Source of the DNA: Streptomyces sp. ISL-98
Lineage (GTDB): Bacteria; Actinomycetota; Actinomycetes; Streptomycetales; Streptomycetaceae
Reading direction: 5' to 3'
DNA length: 64,000 bases
Assembly: GCF_018614055.1 (NCBI RefSeq)
Contig: NZ_JAGGPB010000025.1
Coordinates: 186,001 to 250,000 of the forward strand
Each line of letters opens with the position of its first letter. The stretch's first letter is position 1. The notes beneath the pieces are model-generated. The model did no database searches. It was not told where the DNA came from and was given only the letters and a program-made list of their open reading frames with translations. The position numbers and the translations under genes were made by a program. Below, in pieces: positions 1-8,534 of this stretch.

Positions 1-147
1 CCAGTCGTCGGAGCCCGCCAACTCCCGGACGAGTTGGATGCGTACGGGATCGGCCAGCGCGGACAACGCGGTCAGGAGAGAAACGTCGTCGGGGTCCGTA
101 TGCACTGGTGCGGGGCGGTGTCCGCTGCCCGCCGCCTGGTCCGGCAT
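1..147 (-). CDS. ArsR-type HTH transcriptional regulator (partial)
   Basis: Only the N-terminal 49 codons are inside the window; the gene continues past the left edge. The reading starts at an ATG on the minus strand with a GGAGAG ribosome-binding site just upstream. After a short polar tail the protein reads LLTALSALADPVRIQLVREL, the opening helices of an ArsR-family winged helix. The gene is divergent from a quinone oxidoreductase, and three ACACT-type half-sites lie between them, so it probably controls that neighbour and itself. The metal or ligand, if any, cannot be judged because the sensing part is missing. Confidence 0.75.
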   Translation of the reverse strand, partial: MPDQAAGSGHRPAPVHTDPDDVSLLTALSALADPVRIQLVRELAGSDDW

Positions 148-227
148 GCCGCTCTCCTAGCCGTTCCGGCCTCGCCGGGGGTGCCATGAGGCATCCCGGC
201 CCTTGCCTGGTGTTCGATCGTCATCTT

Positions 228-259
228 ACACTTCGAGTGTTCGCTTTCCATTGAACACT
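228..259. promoter_or_regulatory. Probable operator between divergent regulator and oxidoreductase
   Basis: Three related half-sites lie in 32 bp. ACACT-TCG-AGTGT is a palindrome at 228-240, and AGTGTTC (236-242) is repeated inverted as GAACACT (253-259) with a 10-bp spacer. The site ends 23 bp before the oxidoreductase ATG and about 80 bp from the regulator start, a typical place for an ArsR/MarR-type repressor. The repeats are seen directly; binding is inferred. Confidence 0.5.
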
Positions 260-282
260 TTGCCCGAAGGGTGTGTGCTGCC

Positions 283-1278
283 ATGCGTGCAATCGAGTTC
301 CGGGAGTACGGCGATCCCGAGGTATTGAAGGTCGTACGGGCCGACGTCCCCGAGCCGGGACCGGGCCAGGTCAGCATCGATGTCGCATATGCGGGCGTGA
401 ACTTCGCGGACCTCAAGGCGCGCGCCGAGGGCTACCGCGTGGGGTCACTGCCCTACGTCCCCGGCCTGGAAGTGTCCGGCCGGATCCGCGCCGTCGGCGA
501 GGGCGTCGAAGGGCTGCGCCCCGGCCAGGAAGTCGCCGCACTCACCAGCGGCGGTGCCTATGCGGAGGTCGCCGTCACGGAGGCCGCCACCGTCTTCCCG
601 CTCCCGGAAGGCGTCGATCTGCGTACGGGGGCCACTCTCCCCACCGTGCTGCCGACCGCGCATGCCCTGCTGCACGAGGTGGGGCGGCTGCGCGCCGGCG
701 AGAGCGTGCTGGTGCACGGTGCGGCCGGCGGTGTCGGCACAGTGGCCGGGCAGTTGGCCCGGGCCGCGGGCGCGGGCGCGGTGTACGGCGTGGTCTCCTC
801 CACGGCCAAGGCCGGGTACGCCCTCAAGTACGGCTACGACGAGGTGTTCGTGGGCGACTCCTTCGCCGATGAGGTCCGCCGCGCCACCGGTGGCCGAGGC
901 GTCGACCTGGTGCTCGACCCGGTAGGTGGCGACACCCTCCGCCGGGGCCTCGACGCGCTGGCCGTCTTCGGGCGCCTGGTGTCCTTCGGGAACGCGAGTG
1001 GGGCGCAGCCGTGGCAGGTGGGGCAGCCCGAGCTCTACGCGGAGGGCCGTTCGGTCGGGGGCTTCTCCATCCTCGCTCTCGCAGTGTCGGCTCCCGACGC
1101 CCTGCGGTCGCTCGCCGAGCGTGCCTTCCGCACCGTCACCGAGGGCGTCGTGGAACTCCCTGTCACTGCCGAGTTCCCCCTTTCGGAGGCGGCCGCAGCT
1201 CACACGCTGATGGGCGGTCGTACGTCGACGGGCAAGCTGCTGCTGCGGGTATCCGACGACCCGGAAGGTTCACACTGA
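283..1278 (+). CDS. NADPH:quinone oxidoreductase, zinc-independent MDR family
   Basis: A 331-residue medium-chain dehydrogenase/reductase of the quinone oxidoreductase branch. The N-terminal GroES-like half contains YAGVNFADLKAR, and the nucleotide-binding half has the glycine-rich turn HGAAGGVGTVAGQL near residues 145-158. The zinc-ligand cysteines of alcohol dehydrogenases are not evident, as expected for quinone or crotonyl reductases. ATG 283 was chosen over GTG 271 because AAGG at 267-270 gives sensible spacing only to 283. The stop overlaps the start of the next gene (ATGA), so the two are translationally coupled. Likely role: NADPH-dependent reduction of a quinone or enone in the cytoplasm, under the divergent ArsR-like regulator. 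The substrate is unknown. Confidence 0.85.
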   Translation: MRAIEFREYGDPEVLKVVRADVPEPGPGQVSIDVAYAGVNFADLKARAEGYRVGSLPYVPGLEVSGRIRAVGEGVEGLRPGQEVAALTSGGAYAEVAVTEAATVFPLPEGVDLRTGATLPTVLPTAHALLHEVGRLRAGESVLVHGAAGGVGTVAGQLARAAGAGAVYGVVSSTAKAGYALKYGYDEVFVGDSFADEVRRATGGRGVDLVLDPVGGDTLRRGLDALAVFGRLVSFGNASGAQPWQVGQPELYAEGRSVGGFSILALAVSAPDALRSLAERAFRTVTEGVVELPVTAEFPLSEAAAAHTLMGGRTSTGKLLLRVSDDPEGSH

Positions 1279-2204
1279 TGAGGATTCTGGTCGTCGGCGC
1301 CGGAGCCACCGGAGGCTTCTTCGGCGCACGTCTCGTCCGGGCGGGAGCGGATGTCACCTTCCTCGTCCGCCCCCACCGCGCCACTGCCCTGCGGGATAGA
1401 GGTCTGCGTATCACCGGTCTGGCGGAGGAAGAGGTCATCGCTCCGGAGTTGGTCACCGCTGCCGAACTCTCGGATCGTCCCTACGATCTGGTGTTGCTGT
1501 CGGTGAAGGCCACCGCCTTCAAGCAGGCCATCGACGATGCCGCCCCGGCGATCGGTCCGCAGAGCGCGATCGTGCCCATGCTCAACGGCATGGCTCACCT
1601 CGACGAGCTCAACGCCCGGTTCGGCGCCGGACCGGTCCTGGGCGGCGTGGCCAAGGTCGTCACCACCCTGAACAGCGACGGAGACATCGTCCGCCTCGCA
1701 CCGCTCGCGGGCCTGACCATCGGGGAACAGGACGGCCGCCCGTCACCGCGCGTGGACAGAATCCGAGCGCTGCTGGCCGACGCGGGAATCGACGCGGGCG
1801 TGTCCGCCGACATCGTTGCGGCGATGTGGCACAAGTGGGTCTTCATCACCACCGTCGGTGCACTGACCTGCCTGATGCGCGGCACGGTCGGCGACGTCAA
1901 TGCCGTCCCCGGCGGATCCCGCCTCGGTCCCGCCATCCTCGCCGAGGCCGCTGCGGTGGCGGCAGCCGCCGGTTTCCCCGTCCCGGCGGACGAACTCGCC
2001 GCCACCACAGCAACGGTGACCCAGCCGTTGTCCTCGTTCGCCCCCTCCATGTACCGCGATGTCGTCGACGGCCGCGCGGCCGAAGTCGAGCACGTCTTCG
2101 GCGACCTGGTGACGCGCGCACGCGCCCTGTCGGTCGACACGCCCCTGCTCGACTTGGCCACACTGCACTTGCGTGTCCATCAACATCGCACGCTCACCAT
2201 GTGA
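1278..2204 (+). CDS. Ketopantoate reductase family protein (PanE/ApbA-like)
   Basis: A 308-residue protein with an N-terminal Rossmann motif, VVGAGATGGFFGARL, and a helical C-terminal half typical of ketopantoate reductases. The start ATG overlaps the stop of the upstream oxidoreductase by four bases. The conserved lysine is present in MWHKWVFITT, but the asparagine four residues later in true PanE is replaced by Ile. This argues for a relative acting on another 2-oxo acid or aldehyde rather than the pantothenate enzyme. It converges with the subtilase gene, leaving only seven bases between them, and no terminator hairpin is evident there. Confidence 0.8.
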   Translation: MRILVVGAGATGGFFGARLVRAGADVTFLVRPHRATALRDRGLRITGLAEEEVIAPELVTAAELSDRPYDLVLLSVKATAFKQAIDDAAPAIGPQSAIVPMLNGMAHLDELNARFGAGPVLGGVAKVVTTLNSDGDIVRLAPLAGLTIGEQDGRPSPRVDRIRALLADAGIDAGVSADIVAAMWHKWVFITTVGALTCLMRGTVGDVNAVPGGSRLGPAILAEAAAVAAAAGFPVPADELAATTATVTQPLSSFAPSMYRDVVDGRAAEVEHVFGDLVTRARALSVDTPLLDLATLHLRVHQHRTLTM

Positions 2205-2211
2205 GTACGCG

Positions 2212-4239
2212 TCAGGAGAGGCGCCAGGCGACGGCGTACGGCTGGGCGAACTGGGTGATCCGGTGGGCGCGGACAACGACCTCCGCGTCCCCGGCGGGGA
2301 TGTTCTGCCAGCGCACCTGCTCGACGTTGTTGACGCGGTCGAATCCGGGTTCCGTGCCCATGTTTCCGTGGCGTTCCTGGGCGCCCGCCCGGACGATGAG
2401 GTCGAGGTCGTTCTGCAGGGCCGGACCGGGCGGGTCCGTCCAGACCAGGGTGATCTTCAGGGTGTGACCGGCCTGCTCCGGGACGCTGATACGGAACGTA
2501 CGCTCCTCGCCCTGCTCCAGCTCCTCCTCGTCGGCGAAGCCCGCCCGGTTGCCGTCGCCGGGCAGGACAGCGGAGCGTTCGAGGTTGACGAGGCCGAAGC
2601 CGGAGTTGTTGTTCGGGGAGAGGCCCGCCTCGGTGGGGTTGTACTGGCCGGGGAGGTCCACCGCGCCATTGATCAGCATGGCCTTCAGGAGCGCCGCGCT
2701 CGGCCTGGGGGTGCCGTTCTTCATCAGGGCCTCGCGCAGCACCGCCACGCAGCCCGCGACCAGCGGTGTGGACATGCTGGTGCCGCTGCTGAAGAAGAAC
2801 GCGGGGTCCGAGGAGACGCCGAAGAGCGTGTCGGGCCCCGCCGCGCGCGAGTGCGCCGACAGGATCGACGTGCCGGGGCCGACGACATCGGGCTTGATAC
2901 GGCCTTCCTGGGACGGCCCACGGCTGCTGAACGCCGCCATCCCGGCCGGGTTGCTCGCCTGCCGGTCGTCGCGGATCGGGTTCGCGGGGAACGAGGTGGG
3001 CCTCAGCTGGCCGTAGGTGAGGGGGATGTCGGGGCGGCTGCCTTCGCTGGCGCCGATGGTGATGCAGTTCTTGGCGCCCGCCTGCCCGCTGACGGATGCC
3101 TGGTTGACACGGCCGTCACGGTCCCGGTCGTGACCGCTGTTGCCCGCCGAGAAGCAGATGACGTACTCCTTGTTGTCCCAGACCATCTTGTCGGTCTCGA
3201 ACGCTCTGGTGTCGTACGGCAGACTCGGGCGGGTCGGGCCCCAGGAGTTGGTGTGGATCCGCGCCCCGTCCTCCAGGAAGGGCGGCTCGAACAGGTCGCG
3301 GAGGTCGTCCGGGATGCCCCCGAGTCGGCCGTTCTCGTCCAGGAGGGACTGCAGGACCAGTCGCGCCTCGGGCGCCGTGCCCGTGATCGGGCCGCCCATC
3401 GATGCCGACGTACCGTCGCCGAGGACCGAGCCCGCCACGTGTGTCCCGTGGCCGTCCGGGTCGTCCACCTGCTTGGGGTTCGTACGGCCGAGGGCGATCA
3501 GGCGGACGACGCGGCCGGTGAAGGCGGGGTGCACGTCTGCAGTGGAGCCGCGGTCGAAGCCGGTGTCGGCGACGGCCACAACCTGGCCATCGCCCCGGAA
3601 CTTCGTGCCGTTGAGCGAGATCTGACTGTGCATCAGTGTTCCGGCGAGGGTGTTGTGCAGCCCCACCTCGGCGACCTCCTCGACATGCTGCACTTCGTCG
3701 AGGTCGGCCAGCGCGGGCAGATCCTCCTCCCGGACCGTCATGCGCACCTTGCGGCGGTTGGGCCGGACATCGCCGGCGCGGGCACCGACGGCCCCGGCAA
3801 TCCGCTCGCGCACTCCGTCCGAGCCCGTGTCGACGTCCTCGTGCAGGACGACGTCGACCGTACGGGGAGCGGGGCCCGCCGCCTCCATGGGCTCGGCCAG
3901 GACGGCGACGGCCGGGCGCAGGCGGTCCGACCGCAGTGACGGCGCGATTTTGAAGCCCTTGAGATAGACGTCCGTCCAGGCCACGAAGGGCAGTGCGCGT
4001 ACGGCCTCCAGATCGGAGGGCCGGTAGCCGCACAGATAGGTGCTCTCCGGAACGTATTCGTGGATCACCACGCCGAGCGCCGCCAGTTGCTGCTTCTCCT
4101 CGGCGGAGGGTACGTGCGTGGTCTGGACGAGCAGGTAGTTGGACGCGGAAGCGTCCTCGGAGACCAGCGATGCACTGGCCATCTCCCGCGACTGGACCAA
4201 CGGGTCCACGGTCACGCCGTTGATGGTGATACGAGCCAT
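2212..4239 (-). CDS. S8 family serine peptidase (subtilase)
   Basis: A 675-residue subtilase. The triad is clear: Asp225 in VAVADTGFD, His264 in DGHGTHVAG and Ser488 in FSSGTSMSTP, with oxyanion Asn367 in FSAGNSG. Residues 1-200 form a long N-terminal region that may serve as a prodomain. The last ~120 residues contain LKITLVWTDPPG and NDLDLIV, resembling the beta-barrel that follows the catalytic domain in KP-43-type proteases. No signal peptide is visible: the protein starts MARITINGVTV. The ATG at 4239 is preferred because GGGGAG lies eight bases upstream. It could be intracellular or use a non-classical route; substrate unknown. Confidence 0.88.
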   Translation of the reverse strand: MARITINGVTVDPLVQSREMASASLVSEDASASNYLLVQTTHVPSAEEKQQLAALGVVIHEYVPESTYLCGYRPSDLEAVRALPFVAWTDVYLKGFKIAPSLRSDRLRPAVAVLAEPMEAAGPAPRTVDVVLHEDVDTGSDGVRERIAGAVGARAGDVRPNRRKVRMTVREEDLPALADLDEVQHVEEVAEVGLHNTLAGTLMHSQISLNGTKFRGDGQVVAVADTGFDRGSTADVHPAFTGRVVRLIALGRTNPKQVDDPDGHGTHVAGSVLGDGTSASMGGPITGTAPEARLVLQSLLDENGRLGGIPDDLRDLFEPPFLEDGARIHTNSWGPTRPSLPYDTRAFETDKMVWDNKEYVICFSAGNSGHDRDRDGRVNQASVSGQAGAKNCITIGASEGSRPDIPLTYGQLRPTSFPANPIRDDRQASNPAGMAAFSSRGPSQEGRIKPDVVGPGTSILSAHSRAAGPDTLFGVSSDPAFFFSSGTSMSTPLVAGCVAVLREALMKNGTPRPSAALLKAMLINGAVDLPGQYNPTEAGLSPNNNSGFGLVNLERSAVLPGDGNRAGFADEEELEQGEERTFRISVPEQAGHTLKITLVWTDPPGPALQNDLDLIVRAGAQERHGNMGTEPGFDRVNNVEQVRWQNIPAGDAEVVVRAHRITQFAQPYAVAWRLS

Positions 4240-4264
4240 TGCCACACTCCCCGGATCGCACGAC

Positions 4265-4287
4265 TGACAGATGATTACAGTCTGTCA
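4265..4287. promoter_or_regulatory. Inverted repeat upstream of subtilase, candidate operator
   Basis: TGACAGA at 4265-4271 is repeated inverted as TCTGTCA at 4281-4287 around a nine-base spacer. It sits 25 bp upstream of the subtilase start in the divergent gap to the sialidase gene. The perfect 7-bp arms are seen directly; a role as an operator is inferred from position. Confidence 0.35.
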
Positions 4288-4500
4288 CCATATGAGCCGG
4301 GTGTGTCACGGCGCGGCCGACGCGCCTACCGCGGCCGCGTGCGCCTGCCCCGCCTCCCGCGACGCACGTGACTGCTTCCGCTCACAACCTCTCGCGTGGC
4401 GTTCGCAAGTGTGGGCGTTTTCTGACGTTATGTTCGCTTGTATGTTCTTCGGGTCAGTCGGAGACGAAGTCTGTGAACGCCGCACCGGACGAGAGACGCG

Positions 4501-5709
4501 ATGAGACTCCATACGACTGCCGGCCGGCGCCTGGCACTGCTGCTGACACTGGTCGCCGGCCTGGGCGTGGCCCAGGCACCGGCACCCGCGGCGCACAGCG
4601 GCGCGGCTCGGTGCCCGGCGTCCGTGCCCTACCGGTCGGGTGATTCCGGCTATCACACCTTCCGCATTCCGGCCGCGCTCCAGGTACCCGGCGGTGCGCT
4701 GCTCGCCTTTGCCGAGGGCCGGCGCAATTCCCCGGCGGACAACGGTGACATCGATCTGGTCCTGCGTCGCTCCTTCGACGGCGGATGCACGTGGCGGCCG
4801 CTCCAGCTGGTCGCGGACGCCGGGAAGGACACGGTCGGCAATCCCGTGCCGGTCATCGACCCCGTCAGCGGTGACATCGTGCTGGTGACCTGCCGGACGA
4901 TCGACGGAGCCACAAAGGCGCAGGTGACGTCGGGTCAGGTCGTTCCGTCCGTACGTCGTGTGTACGTCCAGCGGAGCGACGACGGCGGGAGGACCTGGTC
5001 ACGGCAGCGGGACATCACCGGATCCGTCAAACCGTCCGGCTGGCGGTGGTACGCGGTCGGCCCGGGTCATGCGGTCGCCCTGCGACACGGGTTCGACCGG
5101 GACCGGCTGCTGGTACCCGCGAATCACAGTTCCGGCGCCAACGGACGCAGCGGTGGGCACTCCCTCTACAGCGACGACGGCGGGCACACGTGGCGCATCG
5201 GTTATGTGAGCCGATCCGCCGGCGGCCCGCTCGCGCTCAACGAGAGCACGCTGGCCGAGCTCCCGGACGGCAGGGTCTACATCAACGCGCGTGACCACGA
5301 CCGGAAGGCCGAAGGCACACGCGCGGACGCCTACAGCACCGACGGCGGCCTGACGCTGTCCGTCCCGTTCCGGCCGCAGCCCGAGCTGACGGGGCCGACG
5401 GTCCAGGGGAGCGTGTTGCAGGTCTCCCGCGGACTGCGGAGCGGACTGCGAAGCGGCCCGTTGCTGTACTCCGGTCCGTCAAACCCGGACGGGCGGTTTC
5501 GCATGCAGGTGCGGGCCAGCGCCGACGGCGGCCGGTCGTGGCAGCCTCTCTGGTCGGCGTCGGGAGACCCGGCCGGCTACTCGGACTTGGTGCAGACGAA
5601 CTCGCGCACAGTCGGCCTGCTCTACGAAACAGGGAAGCTGACCTATCACGACACGATCCGCTACACACAGTTTCGTTCGCCGAAACTCTCCGCAGGCAAG
5701 CAACCCTGA
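4501..5709 (+). CDS. Secreted exo-alpha-sialidase (neuraminidase)
   Basis: A 402-residue secreted glycoside hydrolase of the sialidase family. A cleavable signal peptide covers roughly residues 1-31 (RRLALLLTLVAGLG followed by an AQAPAPAAHS cleavage region). The RIP motif is seen in HTFRIPAAL (residues 52-60). Several Asp-box (BNR) repeats follow, S-x-D-x-G-x-x-W style: RSDDGGRTW, YSDDGGHTW and ASADGGRSW. These mark the six-bladed beta-propeller that binds sialic acid through an arginine triad. The length fits a compact bacterial enzyme without an extra carbohydrate-binding domain. It would release terminal sialic acid from host or environmental glycans outside the cell. Confidence 0.9.
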   Translation: MRLHTTAGRRLALLLTLVAGLGVAQAPAPAAHSGAARCPASVPYRSGDSGYHTFRIPAALQVPGGALLAFAEGRRNSPADNGDIDLVLRRSFDGGCTWRPLQLVADAGKDTVGNPVPVIDPVSGDIVLVTCRTIDGATKAQVTSGQVVPSVRRVYVQRSDDGGRTWSRQRDITGSVKPSGWRWYAVGPGHAVALRHGFDRDRLLVPANHSSGANGRSGGHSLYSDDGGHTWRIGYVSRSAGGPLALNESTLAELPDGRVYINARDHDRKAEGTRADAYSTDGGLTLSVPFRPQPELTGPTVQGSVLQVSRGLRSGLRSGPLLYSGPSNPDGRFRMQVRASADGGRSWQPLWSASGDPAGYSDLVQTNSRTVGLLYETGKLTYHDTIRYTQFRSPKLSAGKQP

Positions 5710-5808
5710 GCCCGCGGCAGGCGTCTTGGTCCACAGCAGGGCGCTTCGCCGCAGGTGACGGGCGGCGCCCAGATCCCCGGAGCGTCAAAAGGTCCGGGCA
5801 TCAGCCAG

Positions 5809-5840
5809 CTATACACTGCATGTATACATAGAGCGTATAG
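5809..5840. promoter_or_regulatory. Cluster of TATAC palindromes, candidate operator
   Basis: TATACA-CTGCA-TGTATA (5810-5826) overlaps a perfect 10-bp palindrome ATGTATACAT (5820-5829). The outer CTATAC at 5809-5814 is matched by GTATAG at 5835-5840. The block is markedly AT-rich for this genome and ends 38 bp before the TPR gene start. The symmetry suggests a GntR- or TetR-type dimer site overlapping the promoter; the regulator is not identified in the window. Confidence 0.45.
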
Positions 5841-5878
5841 TTACCCGCTGTTGCCCTGGCCGTGCACGAAAGGCATCC

Positions 5879-6943
5879 ATGCACAGCAAGGCATTCGCGC
5901 CCGAGTACCAAGGCGCCCTCACCAAACTGTCGGTGAACTCCTCCCTGACGGACGTACTGGCCGAGGGAACCGAGCACTTGAGGGCAGCCGAACTCTCCGG
6001 CTCGCAGCAGGAGGTGGCGCGGTCCGGGCTCGCCGTTGCCGAGGCGCACCGCAGACTGGGCAACATCAAGGAAGCCGACCAGGCCTGGAAAGCCAGCTAC
6101 CGGGCCGCCCGATCGGCCGGTGACCTCGGGGCCATGGCCTGGGCACTGTGGAGCGGCGGCACGCTCGCCCGTCAGCGGGGCGCGCTGGCACTGGCCTTCC
6201 GACTGCTCGGCCTCGCCGCCGACATGGGCAAGCGCGGAGGCGACGTAGTGGCCCGCGGCTACTCCCTGGCCGGTCTGGCGGAGACCGGACGAATACAGGG
6301 CGACTACCAGGCCGTAGCTGTCCTGCACGAGCAACTGCTCGCCGAAGCACGCCAGCGCGGCGAGGCCCGCCACACCGTGTGGGCGCTGGAGGGCATCGCA
6401 CAGATTCACCGCAACACCGGTTCGTACGACACGGCCCTCGCGATGTTCGAGGAAGCGGCCGAGATAGCCGGGAAGGCGGACGACCGGCGGGGACGCGCGT
6501 GGGCCCTGCGCGGCATGGCCGACATCATCTCCCTGCGGGAGGACAACCCGGAGCGAGCCCTCTCCCTGCTCGCCGAGGCCGAACTCACGTGCCGCGAGAT
6601 GAAGTTGTCCAGCGCTCTCGCCTACAACCACAAAATGCGCGCCAACGTGCTTTACCGCGCCCGCCGTTACGGCGAAGCCCGAGAGGCCTACGAGCAGGCG
6701 CTCGCGGAGTTCCGTGCCATGAGCGAGCCGCGGGGCGAGGCGCTGGCCCGGCTGGGACTGGTCAAGGCACGCGCCCACCTCGGCCGGGACCGGGCCGAAA
6801 CGGCCGCGGAACTGGACGAGTTGGGCCGTACGCTCGACCGGATCGGCCTGCGTCACGCCCGGGACATGGTCGACAAGGCCCATGCCGAACTCGGGGTCAT
6901 ACCTCTCGCCACGGCGGCGGGCGAGGAAGTCGGCCCACGATGA
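5879..6943 (+). CDS. Tetratricopeptide-repeat protein
   Basis: A 354-residue all-helical cytoplasmic protein with no signal peptide or membrane segment. Repeated pairs of helices carry the TPR spacing of small and aromatic residues, for example TGSYDTALAMFEEAAEIAG, YGEAREAYEQALAEFRAM and NIKEADQAWKASYRAA. About seven or eight repeats fill the chain from residue 20 to 330. It ends with an ATGA overlap onto a polyprenyl diphosphate synthase gene, so the two are co-translated and probably work together. TPR proteins are scaffolds; a role in sensing or in organising the prenyl synthase is only an inference. AT-rich palindromes upstream suggest specific regulation. Confidence 0.75.
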   Translation: MHSKAFAPEYQGALTKLSVNSSLTDVLAEGTEHLRAAELSGSQQEVARSGLAVAEAHRRLGNIKEADQAWKASYRAARSAGDLGAMAWALWSGGTLARQRGALALAFRLLGLAADMGKRGGDVVARGYSLAGLAETGRIQGDYQAVAVLHEQLLAEARQRGEARHTVWALEGIAQIHRNTGSYDTALAMFEEAAEIAGKADDRRGRAWALRGMADIISLREDNPERALSLLAEAELTCREMKLSSALAYNHKMRANVLYRARRYGEAREAYEQALAEFRAMSEPRGEALARLGLVKARAHLGRDRAETAAELDELGRTLDRIGLRHARDMVDKAHAELGVIPLATAAGEEVGPR

Positions 6944-8007
6944 CGATGCCCACAACAGCCCCGGCCACCGCACCGCAGATCCTCGCCCGCTGCCGCGACC
7001 TTGTGCGGCCGGCCCTCACGCAAGCGGTCCAGCGCCTACACCCCTGGCCGGCCGAGATGGCCGCCTTCTCGCTCGGCTGGAGCGAAGTGGGCGGCACGCT
7101 CGTCCCCGGCACGCACGGCTCACGCGGCTCGCACGGCAAGGGAGTGCGCCAGGCGCTGACCGTGCTCTGCGCCGAGGCGGCGGGCGCCCCCGGGGAGAGC
7201 GCCGTGGTCGGCGCGGTGGCCGTCGAGCTGATCCACACGTTCTCGCTTCTGCACGACGACATCATGGACGGCGACGAAACACGCAGGCAGCGCGCGACCG
7301 TGTGGAAGGCCTACGGCACCGGCCCCGCGGTGTTGGCGGGGGACGCACTGTTCGCCCTGGCCGTGGAGACCCTGGCGAACTCCCGCACCGTACACAGCGC
7401 GGCGGCGGTGCGGCACCTGGCCTCGACGCTCAACGACCTGGTGCGCGGTCAGGCGGAGGACCTGCTGTTCGAGTCCCGGCCGTGGACGGGGCCGGACGCG
7501 GTGCGGCCGGACGAGTACCGGTCCATGGCCGGCCACAAGACCGGCGCGCTGCTCGGCTGCGCTGCCGGACTGGGCGCCGTGCTCGCCGGGGCCCCGGCTC
7601 CCACCGTCGATGTCCTGGCCCGAGCGGGCCGGCATCTCGGGGTGGCATTCCAGGCGGTGGACGACCTGCTCGGGATCTGGGGAGACCCGCAGGTGACAGG
7701 CAAGCCGGTGCACAACGATCTGCGCCGGCTGAAGAAGACGTACCCCGTCCTGGCAGCCCTGGCCACGGACGGACCGGCCGCACGGCACCTCGTCGCGCTG
7801 CTCACCTCGGGCGAGCCGCTCGACGACGTCACCGCCCGGCGGGCCGCCGAGCTCATCGAAGACGCGGGCGGACGCTCGGCCACCCTGGCCGAGGCGCACC
7901 ACCACCTGGACAGCGCCCGCGCATGCCTGGACAGCGTCTCGTTGGCGCCGGCGGCGGTCGGCGAGATCCTCACACTCCTGCCGTTCCTCATCGACCGCAG
8001 AATGTGA
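6940..8007 (+). CDS. Polyprenyl (isoprenyl) diphosphate synthase
   Basis: A 355-residue trans-isoprenyl diphosphate synthase that condenses isopentenyl diphosphate with allylic diphosphates. The first aspartate-rich motif is DDIMD at 106-110 and the second is the variant DDLLGIWGD at 241-249, common in actinomycete geranylgeranyl-type enzymes. Both bind Mg-diphosphate. The start ATG at 6940 overlaps the upstream TPR stop by four bases. No cyclase or carotenoid gene is adjacent, so the product chain length and pathway cannot be fixed here. A UbiA prenyltransferase gene 2 kb downstream could be a consumer of its product, but that is speculative. Confidence 0.9.
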   Translation: MTMPTTAPATAPQILARCRDLVRPALTQAVQRLHPWPAEMAAFSLGWSEVGGTLVPGTHGSRGSHGKGVRQALTVLCAEAAGAPGESAVVGAVAVELIHTFSLLHDDIMDGDETRRQRATVWKAYGTGPAVLAGDALFALAVETLANSRTVHSAAAVRHLASTLNDLVRGQAEDLLFESRPWTGPDAVRPDEYRSMAGHKTGALLGCAAGLGAVLAGAPAPTVDVLARAGRHLGVAFQAVDDLLGIWGDPQVTGKPVHNDLRRLKKTYPVLAALATDGPAARHLVALLTSGEPLDDVTARRAAELIEDAGGRSATLAEAHHHLDSARACLDSVSLAPAAVGEILTLLPFLIDRRM

Positions 8008-8025
8008 CCACTCGCCCCACGCGAG

Positions 8026-8082
8026 CCGTCTCCCGGGTGTGATCCAAGGTGTGATCTGCGCAGTCGCTCTCCCGGGAGACGG
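8026..8082. terminator. Bidirectional terminator between convergent genes
   Basis: CCGTCTCCCGGG at 8026-8037 pairs perfectly with CCCGGGAGACGG at 8071-8082. The 33-base loop holds two direct copies of GGTGTGATC. The hairpin lies between the convergent prenyl synthase and DUF3618 genes, 18 bp past one stop and 12 bp past the other. There is no T-run, which is usual in this kind of genome. Confidence 0.6.
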
Positions 8083-8093
8083 TGACGCCTGGA

Positions 8094-8534
8094 TCAGGTC
8101 CTCCTGCCACGCCGCATGATGATGACTGCGGCGAGCACGGCCAGACCGGCGAACAGCAGCACTGCTCGGTCGACCCGTACTCCCTCTGCCGCCTGATAGG
8201 CCCTCTCCCGCACCGGCTGCGGTGTCCTGTCCTCGATCTTCTGTCCAAGGACGTGGGCCGTTCCGGTCAGCTGTTCCTTGGCGTGTGCGGCCTTCTCGCG
8301 GACCGGCTGAGGGGTCTTGTCCTGCGCGGCATGGAGGGCGTGGGCGGCCTTGTCCTGCACCTGGCTCCTGGCCTTGGCCGCCTTCTCCTGTGCCTGAGTT
8401 CTGATGTCGGCCTTGGCTGCCAGCGCGTCGACCGTACGGCCCAGCTTCTCGCGGGTTCCCGCCACCTGCTCCCGCAATTCCTCGGGAGTGAGTGTGGAGC
8501 GGTGGGAGTTGTGCCCCCGTCGGTGTTTCGTCAT
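8094..8534 (-). CDS. DUF3618 domain-containing membrane-anchored protein
   Basis: A 146-residue protein. The N-terminal part TPEELREQVAGTREKLGRTV matches the DUF3618 helix found in actinobacterial envelope-stress operons. A long Ala/Gln/Lys-rich amphipathic region (residues 50-115) contains two TPQPVRE repeats, and a single membrane segment VLLFAGLAVLAAVIIM sits near the C-terminus before RRGRRT. The start ATG overlaps the stop of the upstream holin-like gene (ATGA). Pairing with a holin-like protein is typical of this family. Its molecular function is unknown; membrane association is supported by the hydrophobic tail. Confidence 0.8.
   Translation of the reverse strand: MTKHRRGHNSHRSTLTPEELREQVAGTREKLGRTVDALAAKADIRTQAQEKAAKARSQVQDKAAHALHAAQDKTPQPVREKAAHAKEQLTGTAHVLGQKIEDRTPQPVRERAYQAAEGVRVDRAVLLFAGLAVLAAVIIMRRGRRT

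Noticed and set aside
2173-3939. Long plus-strand open frame opposite the subtilase gene
   Set aside because: High-GC antisense shadow: the minus strand has a complete catalytic triad and proper start, while the plus reading is low-complexity Arg/Gly/Val sequence with no start signal.
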